64,000 nucleotides of DNA. Source: Riptortus pedestris. Lineage: Eukaryota; Arthropoda; Insecta; Hemiptera; Alydidae. Location of the stretch: NCBI GenBank assembly GCA_019009955.1, contig CM032233.1, positions 129,009,501-129,073,500 on the forward strand, written 5' to 3'. The notes under the pieces are model-generated. The model saw only the letters and a list, made by a program, of their open reading frames with translations, had not been told where the DNA came from and did no database searches. Positions within the stretch are counted from its first letter, which is position 1; every line of letters starts with the position of its first letter. This document shows, one piece after another, positions 56,158 through 64,000 of this stretch. Position numbers and translations under genes: made by a program.

Positions 56158-57150
56158 TATTTCATAGTTTATTGACAAGGGTCACTAACAAAAATTCCCC
56201 CCTCACAGGCTTTATTCAGAATTGTCTTACACGTTTCGCGGCCTTTTATCACCTCTTCAGGGCACATTAATTTTCTACAAATAATAACATTAATTTATAA
56301 AATCCCAATGATAATTCTATGTCACATTAAAACATTTGTAAATGCAGCTAAAATAATATATTTGATAAATTTAACTACATACCGTTTAATTACAGTTATG
56401 GAATCCCACTAACACTTGTTTAAACGAACCTTTGGTACAGTGGAGCCAATTGAAACAGAAATGCCCGAAGCATGTCACCTAACTTTAAATCGAGTTTTTC
56501 ACGTCAAACCTTAAAATCGATTACTTCGCGCAATTATTTAAAATCGATTGTTTAATTTAAATTTAAAATAGAATGTTCTAAAATACATGATTAAGCTATT
56601 TAATTTCTGTTTTTTATGTATAAAGCTTTTTTTTATATAAGATATAAATATTCTCTTTGACTTTTTGTTTAATACTATTCCTTTCTTTATAACGTTTTTA
56701 AAATTGAAAGTGTCTTTTTCAGAAATTTATCATAGCAATTTATTTTCATTATTATTAATTAACAGGTAAAATAAAATTCAAAACAATTTTACTAGAATAC
56801 ATAATAAAATAACTGAATCAAAATCTAAATATAGCTTTTATGAAATAAGTTGTAACACTTGTAATGGAACCTATATTGGTGAATCCTCCCAACTACTAAG
56901 TAAGACAATATAGCAACATCTAAAAAGTATTATATATTTATATATTATATATATATACATATTTATATTATATATTATCCGTTTTAATGTAACATAGATA
57001 TGATAATTATCTTCGGGATTTTCAAAATTAATTTTATTATTGTGGCAAAGGAATGGCTCCTGAAGAGGTGGTATACAGACCACGAAGCATGTAGGGTGAT
57101 TTTGAATTAAGCCTGGGAAGTTTTGTTAGTGGCACAATAAACTATCAAGA
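56158..57150 (+). pseudogene. Penelope-like element fragment with inverted 3' ends
   Basis: Near 56829 the plus strand reads SCNTCNGTYIGESSQLLSK, part of a GIY-YIG endonuclease core as in Penelope-like elements, preceded by FTRIHNKITESKSKY. A 3'-end segment (CTCCTGAAGAGGTGGTATAC at 57056) is repeated in reverse complement at 56165-56310 (GTCACTAACAAAAATTCCCC, TTTATCACCTCTTCAGGG). Such inverted terminal arrangements are known for Penelope-like elements. No reverse transcriptase region is visible. Confidence 0.68.
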
Positions 57151-57239
57151 ATAATTTATGTAATCTGTCTTAAAAAGTCTTGGATTGGTTTCGTCAATAT
57201 ATATAATATTATGCTACTAATTACTGGCTGGTCGTCGAG

Positions 57240-57515
57240 TATAATTCTGACTGTATGACCTACGATGGATAGGCTGAATGATGAATGACTGAATGAAGAA
57301 TGACTTAATGATGAACGACTGAATGATTAATTACTCAGTTATGATAAACTGAATGATGACTGACTGCACGACTGATTAACTGAATGATGAATGATTGATG
57401 AGAGAATAGTTGAATGATGGCTGACTGAGTTATGAATAGCTGAATGACTCAATAATGAATGTCTGAATGATAATCGACCAATGACTGGATGATGAATGAA
57501 TGAATGAAAATATTT
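57240..57515 (+). repeat. Cryptically simple GAATGATGAATGACT-type repeat
   Basis: About 250 bp built from permutations of TGAATGATGAATGACTGAA, with frequent single-base changes. The open frame on the other strand (Ser/His-rich) is an effect of the repeat, not a gene. Confidence 0.75.
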
Positions 57516-57631
57516 ATAGATTAAACAACTAGAATTAATTAAATAATTAAACAATTATTTGTTTATAGTATTTTGTATTTTTTATATGTGTCCCTTGACC
57601 AAATGTTTCTAATATTTTTTTTCCTTTCCAG

Positions 57632-58419
57632 GCGGCCGATTTAGAAGACATAACTATAGAAGACTACCACAGCAGCGACAGCTTACCAAGTCCCCAATCC
57701 TTCCAGCATCACAAAGATGTGCAGAGTGTTTTGGACTCGCCACTGCCCGCTAATCTTGCTGATTTCGCATATTCTCATTCCCAGCCGGAAAATAACGAAA
57801 CGCAAAATAGCGCTGAAACTTATGCCCCTTCTTCCAATTTAAATTTTTCCCCTGCACCCGTCAGCCAGGCTTCATCCTTTTCCTCCAGTGGGCAAAGTGA
57901 AGACAGCTCCACAACATCGTCCACATACTATTCGTCGAGCATAAGCAGTACCTCCGGAGGAGCTGATGTTACTAGCTTACTCCCAGCCCGCCCCTCGCAC
58001 AATACCTCACCCACAACCCCTAACAATACCCTCCAATCACAGATGATGCCCAACTCAGAGGACCCACTTCTCTCCAGTAGCCCCAAAGATTTTGTTCCCC
58101 GGAAGAGGTTTGACTTCCAAACAATCAAACTCCTGCAGAGCAGTTCCATCGAACATAGCGCGACCCAAAGCCTCGCTGGGATAGTCCTTGACAGAAATGG
58201 AGAACTCAAGCTGATTCATTCAGCACCGCAGCCCTCCAAGCAGGCCACGCTGAATATAGCAAACTATGTCAATGTTAAACCAGAAAATGGGCCAAAAATC
58301 CTGAAAGCTCTCACTATTCCATGTAAATCGACTTATGTTAAGACTGGTGAAAAAATTGGGGCTGTGCTCGTAAATGAAATTAAAGAAGAAATAGATGAAG
58401 AAATTTTTGCTACCCCAAG
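57632..58419 (+). CDS. TRERF1/ZNF541-like protein, exon 7 (large disordered exon)
   Basis: It runs from acceptor TTCCTTTCCAG to donor GTAAAT, entering in phase 0 and leaving two bases (residues 304-565). Reading on past the donor gives TAA at once, so it must splice. The start is acidic (ADLEDITIEDYHSSDSLPSP), then Ser/Thr/Pro-rich and low-complexity (SSFSSSGQSEDSSTTSSTYY). More conserved-looking blocks follow: RKRFDFQTIKLLQSSS, GIVLDRNGELKLIHS and NIANYVNVKPENGPKIL. VKPE and IKEE fit the psi-K-x-E SUMO consensus, as is common in corepressor scaffolds; that is inference. Base composition is GC-richer than the flanking introns. There is no folded domain. Confidence 0.9.
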
Positions 58420-58715
58420 GTAAATGGAAAATGTTTTTCTTCACAAACCTACAGCTGATGTGAAATACACTATGTGTGATACGTTTACTTGTAATTTGTG
58501 CTATTCTCGCTACCTAGTACAAACATTACTTTTGAAACATGTAAAACTTGTAAGGAATATATTTGGGTTTAAAACTTTATCAAGAGGCCAGGCGAAATGT
58601 GGCTTTATTCTTTAATCCACTTATAAACTTACTAGTAATAAATGTCGGATTAAAATATTTCATAAAAAATAAAATACAATTATAATGAAGAAGAATATTT
58701 ACTCTTGTATTGAAG
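58420..58715. other. Intron start
   Basis: It contains a short open frame with CDTFTCNLCYSRYLVQTLL, which resembles half a C2H2 finger but has no second His spacing and follows in-frame stops. Treated as chance. Confidence 0.5.
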
Positions 58716-58723
58716 CCTTAGAC

Positions 58724-59207
58724 TATATATGGGCTACCACCGGGCCGCGGTAAGGTTTGATCCGGCCCGCGAGACATTTTGAAAAACCCAATCAAACAAA
58801 AATATTACACTACTTACACCAAATGAGGAAGATGAGGAGAGATTTGTGCGTTTGGCAGTACTTATAAATGCGAACAGTTCTTTTCATTGATGAAAGTTAA
58901 TAAATAAAAACATCGATAATTTAGAAAATTCTTTAAAGCCTTTGTAACTGTAGAATTAATCCAAGCTCAATTGATTTCGGTGCCGCTATTTAAGTTTCGT
59001 TGTTTGTAATAATTCCAACGTTTACGATTTAATTATAATGTTGTACCTATTTTTTTCATTTCATTTCGTAATTTTAATAAATTGTATTATAATCACATAG
59101 TCGTTATAATTTCATGTCTGATATCTATCGTTAAAAATTATGAGCACTACTTTTAAACGTGCCCGCGAACGTATTTGCACACTGAAGTTTCAAGTTGCCC
59201 ATATCTG
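58724..59207. mobile_element. Non-autonomous hAT element with 8-bp target duplication
   Basis: Flanked by an exact 8-bp direct repeat CCTTAGAC at 58716-58723 and 59208-59215. The ends are imperfect inverted repeats: TATATATGGGCTAC on the left and CAGATATGGGCAAC as the reverse complement on the right. Subterminal GGGCCGCGG, CCGGCCCGCGAGAC and GTGCCCGCGAACG motifs recur. The 484 bp have no ORF. The 8-bp duplication and the right end CAG fit hAT. Confidence 0.78.
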
Positions 59208-59215
59208 CCTTAGAC

Positions 59216-60650
59216 AAAGACCCAATTTACCAAATCCTTAGGGTCATACATAGCCAACTAATAGTGGGTCCTACATGACAATAGATAGAAGATGGATTCA
59301 GAGATTACGTAACTTGGAGAAAGTCCCAATTTGCCTAATGCTTAGGGTCATAGAATACATACAGTGGGTCCTATATGACTACAAATAGATGATGGATGCA
59401 GGGATTACGTAATTTTTACCAAGACTTACCATACCTAATCCATAGGTCCATGTAATACCTACTTACAGTGTGCCCTATATGATAATATATAAAAGATAGA
59501 TGCAAGGATTAGGAAACTTGGACCAAGACCCAACTTGCCTAAGTTTAGGGTCATACCAAGACTACATAAAGTGAAGCCTGCATGGCAATAGATAGAAGAT
59601 GGATGCAGAGATTACCATGTTGGAGAAAGTCTCAACTTACCCAATGCTTAGGGTCATATAATACCTACTTGTAGTGGGTGCTATACGGCTATAAATACAA
59701 GATGGATTATATAGGGATTATATAATTTTTGCCAAGACTTAACATACTGTTGCGAAAAATGCGTACATGAAAAAATCATGCAGAGTTAATCACGTATTTA
59801 AGAAGTACGAAGTAGATGAAAGGAACCGCCCTAAGGTAGGACCATTGGCGCCAGGGTCTACGTCAATCTAGGCCCTTATCTTTCATCTCTCCTCCCGTCT
59901 ATAAAAGCGGCCAGCTCACCCGACAGTCGAGTTTGTTCTCCGTTATCTTCAAGTGTACACCAGTGCGTTCAGTGCAGCTATAGTGAACAGTGCATTTTAG
60001 TTTCAGTGTGGTACTGTGTTTATGTAAAGAACAGTGTAGTACCGTGTTTATGTAAAGAACAGTGTAGTACCGAGTTTATGTAAAGGCCAGTGTAGTACCG
60101 AGTTTATGTAAAGGCCAGTGCAGTTCCGTGTTCTCTGTGAACTTCAGTGAACTTGAGTTATTGTACTGTGTAATAAGAAGTGAAGTTATCAGTGCATACT
60201 GTGTAAAGTGCATTGTCAAATAAATTGTGAAGTGATAAAAACTCTAAAGCTTGTGTGTTTTATTTTGCAATCCAAAAGAACTTATTAGTCTTCTAGAGGC
60301 AACGTTTATTATTTTTGTAATAAACGAAACAATAGGTAATGCATAGGGCCATATAATACATAGTTACAGCGAGTCCTGTATGGTAATATATTGAAGAAGG
60401 TTAAGGTATTAGGAGACTTGGACAAAGACCCAACTTCCGAATGTTTAGGGTCATACAAAGCCTACATTCAGTGGGTCCTACATGGTAATACATAGAAGAT
60501 GGATGCAGAGATGACGTAACTTGGAGTAAGTCGAAACTTACCTAATGCTTAGGGTCATATAATACCAACTTACAGTGGGTCATATTCGACAATCGATAGA
60601 ACATGGATTCAGGGATTAGGTAACTTTAATGCAATGCGAACTGTTATTAT
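59216..60650 (+). repeat. Degenerate tandem array, period about 104 bp, split by an LTR
   Basis: Units around TTAGGGTCATA...GTGGGTCCTA and GATGGATGCAGAGATTACG recur with GGGTCATA-type starts at about 59241, 59345, 59444, 59548 and 59651, then again after 60332. Identity between units is moderate, much lower than in the 52-bp satellite. More decayed units may continue to about 60980. Confidence 0.8.
59748..60331 (+). mobile_element. Solo LTR
   Basis: 584 bp from TGTTGCGAAAAATGCG to ATAAACGAAACA, so TG...CA ends, sitting inside the 104-bp array whose register resumes right after it. Near-matching ATAC/ATAG flank it as a possible 4-bp duplication. TATAAAAG lies at 59900, an AATAAA at about 60219-60224, and tandem 27-28 bp units around AGTGTAGTACCG at 60000-60130. 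No internal region remains, consistent with LTR-LTR recombination. A Ty3/Gypsy or BEL origin cannot be decided. Confidence 0.7.
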
Positions 60651-61770
60651 TATGGTGTAACTATAAAAACAAAATTAGACGAAGATATTCGGTAACATAT
60701 GCGGAGGCCTATCTACTTATTGCGTTTATAACGTGACATGTATAAAAGAAGGATGCAAAGGGCTAATATAATGTGGAAAAGGACCAACTATAACTGCATT
60801 TCCACACAGAAAGTACTGTAAAATTGCAGTAGCCTTTCTTTTATAGGGTCATATATAGAAGTTGAATAAATAAATAAAGTAATTCAGAAAGAGTCTACTT
60901 GCTTAGGTCCAGCGTGACTTTGGATAGAATTTGGATACAGGTACTACATTATTCGGATAGGGAGCTTATAGAATAGGTATTACACAACCATTAATAGAAA
61001 GGTGAAGGATTTTTATTTCCTTGTACGAAGTAAATGGAGTATTTGGATCTCCATAAACTCCCGTTAAATGATTTCAAAGGAATAATGCGTTGTGACATAC
61101 CCTGAGTCCAAATAGGCGTCCTTGGACAGATTCAAATAGACGTCTCAGAATGTTGAAATTTCAAATATAGGACTGCATCTAGTTGTGCACCGCCCACTAT
61201 TGATTGTCTTTTTTATAATACGAATTTTTCTAATTTATCAATACCTATTATAGATGCGAAATATATGTACAAAACCTTGCTTGTGTATCATAAATATATC
61301 AATAATTTATGATGTATGACTTTTTTTATAACCTGTGCGTTGTAACGGACATATTGGGCGATAGCTTCAAAAGAAATAATTGGAATTATTTTGGAATATA
61401 TTTTAATTTTATAAAACAACAAGAAAGTCATATTGTGCCACATCAGATTTCCTAGACGACGAATCACATTGATTTTAGACAAGACACTTCACGATCGAGA
61501 ATATAGGTCGTAGTTTTAGGGAATAAGAAAAATGATATGATATGAAATTATCTTTTACTGATACCAGTTATAGTTGTAAATATTAGACTTACTAAAATAC
61601 AGTAAAACTAACCTGTGTTGTAACCTAGTTAACCTTGATTCTGCCCTAGCGAGATTGTAAGCTTGGTTGTTCAAGAATTAGACTAGTCTTTATGTAGATA
61701 TATGAATAGATTACATAATCTGTTTACAATATTTTCTTTCTATATGATAGTTGTCTTATTTTTCTTTCAG
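60651..61770. other. Unassigned intron upstream of exon 8
   Basis: It contains decayed 104-bp units at its start and a copy of the palindromic TTATTTCCTTGTACGAAGTA motif at about 61014. It then becomes AT-rich. The exon 8 acceptor TTTTTCTTTCAG ends at 61770. Confidence 0.45.
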
Positions 61771-61991
61771 TTTAGCAGTGAGTCCAGTCCACTTAATGAG
61801 AAAAAGGCCGAGAATTGAGAGCTGTCGCCAAAATATAAGTTATCACTCCCGACTTAGGAATGTTCGCAAAAGCTATGGGAACAGTTCGTTGCATTACACT
61901 CCATCGCCTATGCTCCTACCTACAAGGCAAGGACAGGGCTTGTATTGGACAGTAGCAACCACTTCCCCAAGCTCGACAACACTAAACAAGG
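61771..61991 (+). CDS. TRERF1/ZNF541-like protein, exon 8 (pre-ELM2 motif)
   Basis: It runs from a strong acceptor TTTTTCTTTCAG to donor GTAAGC. One base completes the split Ser codon and one base of the next is left (residues 566-639). After SLAVSPVHLMRKRPRIE it reads YTPSPMLLPTRQGQGLYW, very close to the conserved segment that precedes ELM2 in TRERF1, ZNF541 and MIDEAS. In these proteins the ELM2-SANT module contacts HDAC1/2. ELM2 itself is not in the window, so it should start in the next exon. Together with finger 4 this motif is the main basis for the family call. Confidence 0.9.
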
Positions 61992-62043
61992 GTAAGCAGA
62001 AGCTTGGTTCTATTATTATCGTGGATAATAGAGTGATATGATA

Positions 62044-62641
62044 CAGGGTGGACCATAAAGTTGGACGGATTATAAAAAAATATATAAAAAAAAACTACAA
62101 AGCTGCGGAAAGAAAAAGTATATTTATTGTAAAGTAAACAAATGGGAAATTTATTTTTTAAAAATAACGGTGTAATTTAAGATCTTTAGTCAAAATACGC
62201 CTTAATGATGTTCTTGATATGGCGAGCTCAGCTGATCTCTTTCGGGACGACTGTTGGGGATCACGCCGTACGGACGCCACGACTTCGCTTACATTTTCCT
62301 CCGTTCTTACCGACCTTGGACGTCCCGCAGGTTTTTCAATTAATGTTGAACCCGAAGACTCAAACTTTCTTACCCACGATCTGATCGCTCTATCACTTGG
62401 ACATTGGTTTAAATCATGTAAATTAAAATGCGAGCGAAATAGACGCCGCGCAATAATGCACGAATCGCCATTTTTGCAATACGCCTTTACACAGAACGCA
62501 CGTTGCTCACCGGTGAAACGCTCCATGGCGACTGAACTTCCGAGAACCAAGCTACCTATCCCCGCTACCCGCACCCCTCTCCCGCGTTCCTGTCACGGGT
62601 AATGCGTTTTTGAAATCCGTCCAACTTTATGGCCCACCCTG
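62044..62641 (-). mobile_element. Mariner-type non-autonomous element encoding only a DUF4817-like ORF
   Basis: Terminal inverted repeats CAGGGTGGACCATAAAGTTG (left) and CAGGGTGGGCCATAAAGTTG (right, reverse complement) extend a further 7 bp (GACGGAT). TA is present on both sides (62042-62043, 62642-62643). The 598 bp hold one intact minus-strand ORF and no DDE catalytic region. Confidence 0.88.
62158..62526 (-). CDS. DUF4817-like helix-turn-helix protein (122 aa)
   Basis: I start at the Met of MERFTGEQRAFCVKAYCKN, the usual DUF4817 beginning; an upstream in-frame Met 16 codons earlier is possible. The N-terminal domain (about residues 2-70) continues with CIIARRLFRSHFNLH and RAIRSWVRKFESSGS, a winged/helix-turn-helix type as at the N terminus of mariner-like transposases. 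A second helix-turn-helix follows near residues 100-115 (SAELAISRTSLRRIL). A stop comes soon after DLKLHRYF, before any catalytic Asp. It could bind the element's own ends without being able to cut. No frameshift or stop is present, unlike all other TE coding remnants here except the LINE fragment. Confidence 0.8.
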   Translation of the reverse strand: MERFTGEQRAFCVKAYCKNGDSCIIARRLFRSHFNLHDLNQCPSDRAIRSWVRKFESSGSTLIEKPAGRPRSVRTEENVSEVVASVRRDPQQSSRKRSAELAISRTSLRRILTKDLKLHRYF

Positions 62642-62894
62642 TATAAGAAGGAAATGCTTTAGTATAACTGATTCATTATCACATCCATCCTATGTTCATC
62701 AAGAGCGTCAACTTGGTGGCGTCATTACTTCAGTACTAATATACGGGAAGAGGATAAGTCAAAGTACCTAGTATTGCAAAGGAACATAAATATAGTGGAC
62801 ATGTTAGGATAATCGACCCGAATTAACAAGAAGGACGGTGCTAACACTGGACACCTAAAATACAGACGCTTCAGGTTCTATAAAAGTGAATAAC

Positions 62895-63880
62895 TGGCAG
62901 TGGACCTATTTGGAAAACCCTCTCTGGTTTCTAGAAGTGAATAAGGCTGACAGTGTACATATTAGGAAGAATACCTTCAGATTGCCAGGGAGTGCACGTT
63001 AATTGCAGTGGTCGTACTAGGTAGAATCCATTCAGATTCACTAGGAGTGCACGTGACTGGCAGTGGTCGTACTAGGTAGAATCCATTCAGATTCACTAGG
63101 AGTGCACGTGACTGGCAGTGGTCGTACTAGGTAGAATCCATTCAGATTAACTAGGAGTGCACGTGACTGGCAGTGTTCGTACTAGGTATAAGCCATTCAG
63201 ATTCACTAGGAGTGCACGTGACTTGCACAGTGGTCGTACTAGGAAGAATCCGTTCAGATTCACTAGAAGTGCACGTGACTTGCAGTGGTCGTACTAGGAA
63301 GAATCCGTTCAGATTCACTAGAAATGCACGTGACTAGCAGTGGTCGTACTAGGCAACAATCCATTTTGATTCACTAGGAGTGCTCGTTACTGGCAGTGGT
63401 CGTACTAGGCAACAATCCATTTTGATTCACTAGGAGTGCTCGTTACTGGCAGTGGTCGTACTAGGCAACAATCCATTCTGATTCACTAGGAGTGCTCGTT
63501 ACTGGCAGTGGTCGTACTAGGCAACAATCCATTTTGATTCACTAGGAGTGCTCGTTACTGGCAGTGGTCGTACTAGGCAACAATCCATTCTGATTCACTA
63601 GGAGTGCTCATTACTGGCAGTGGTCGTACTAGGCAACAATCCATTCTGATTCACTAGGAGTGCTCGTTACTGGCAGTGGTCGTACTAGGCAACAATCCAT
63701 TCTGATTCACTAGGAGTGCTCGTTACTGGCAGTGGTCGTACTAGGCAACAATCCATTCAGATTAACTAGGAGTGCTCGTTACTGGCAGTGGTCGTACTAG
63801 GCAACAATCCATTCTGATTCACTAGGAGTGCTCGTTACTGGCAGTGGTCGTACTAGTCAGAATCCATTCGGATTAACTTC
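62895..63880 (+). repeat. 55/56-bp tandem array, about 17 units
   Basis: Proximal units have a 55-bp period (CTAGGTAGAATCCATTCAG, AGTGCACGTGACTGGCAGTG). From about 63340 they switch to a 56-bp form (CTAGGCAACAATCCATT, AGTGCTCGTTACTGGCAGTG). Units within each block are nearly identical. The first two units (before 63000) are degraded. It is intronic, downstream of exon 8, and non-coding. Confidence 0.9.
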
Positions 63881-63899
63881 GAAAGTCATGGATAATAAG

Positions 63900-64000
63900 T
63901 GTGCCTTTCAGCGAGTGGAAAATTTCTTAGTTTACACAGCCCATTCCTGGGGGACTTTTATTAGTAGATTTCCTTTAAGGGAAATCCACTATTGAGTTGT
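63900..64000 (+). mobile_element. HINE-like 3' end followed by a new 5' end running off the window
   Basis: GTGGAAAATTTCTTAGTTTAC and a degenerate hairpin, then GGGGGACTTTTATT, close one copy at about 63959. TAGTAGATTTCCTTTAAGGG then opens another that continues past the window edge. Confidence 0.65.

Noticed and set aside
57339..57554. Ser/His-rich minus-strand ORF
   Set aside because: It is an artefact of the GAATGATGAATGACT simple repeat.
57928..58209. 93-residue minus-strand ORF opposite exon 7
   Set aside because: It is antisense to a well supported exon whose frame joins both neighbours; the reverse frame has no motif.
58424..58615. Possible extra C2H2 finger downstream of exon 7 (CNLCYSRYLVQTLLLKHVKL)
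   Set aside because: It has no second His at normal spacing, lies after the exon 7 donor and in-frame stop, and no acceptor or donor supports an exon.
1..64000. A bacterial, phage or viral gene system
   Set aside because: No dense coding, no operons and no capsid, polymerase or defence genes were found; spliced exons and eukaryotic transposons explain the window.

Overview
This window looks like AT-rich nuclear DNA from an arthropod, most likely an insect. There are no operons and no dense coding. Short exons with GT-AG borders sit in introns of up to about 16 kb. The mobile elements are of animal type: tRNA-derived SINEs, Penelope-like, LINE, LTR, Tc1/mariner, piggyBac and hAT remnants, and one mariner-type element carrying only a DUF4817-like ORF, a domain I associate mainly with insects. 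The species cannot be fixed from this sequence.

The only host gene I can support runs left to right through the whole window, and its first and last exons lie outside it. Eight internal exons (729-847, 7369-7570, 23026-23157, 34082-34217, 50583-50733, 55318-55486, 57632-58419, 61771-61991) join in phase into one 639-codon open frame. It has three clustered C2H2 zinc fingers (the first Cys of finger 1 is upstream), a proline stretch, a separate fourth finger followed by a short conserved block, a long Ser-rich disordered region, and a final motif (YTPSPMLLPTRQGQGLYW) like the one that precedes the ELM2 domain in the TRERF1/ZNF541/MIDEAS family. I therefore expect ELM2 and SANT exons just beyond position 64000.

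Nearly everything else is intronic repeat. 1-7368: zinc-finger exon 1, nested Helentron-like elements, a Penelope fragment, inverted-repeat elements and an LTR-like segment. 7571-23025: an intron dominated by about 10 kb of a 52-bp satellite with a 53-monomer higher-order repeat, bordered on its left by a 500-bp imperfect palindrome, then a decayed TE-derived reading frame. 23158-34081: a multiply nested stack of Helentron-like copies, a SINE and a piggyBac remnant, then two copies of an unclassified family bounded by (TA)n. 34218-50582: more of both families, a Tc1 remnant inside a (TA)n tract, a full-length SINE and LINE fragments. 50734-57631: at least five near-complete Helentron-like copies, one with its empty-site paralogue nearby, and a Penelope fragment. 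58420-64000: a hAT element with an 8-bp target duplication, a 104-bp tandem array split by a solo LTR, the DUF4817 element and a 55/56-bp array.

The most notable system is the Helentron-like family, called the HINE-like family below. It has a terminal inverted motif AGCAGATTTCCC/GGGAAATCTGCT, an internal (TA)n tract, a hairpin ACGCAGCCCCTGCGT near the 3' end, and insertion at T|T without an obvious long duplication. This architecture matches what is known of Drosophila DINE-1/INE-1. About twenty copies or fragments occur here, several nested in one another. All family assignments come from reading the sequence by eye; no database search was run.
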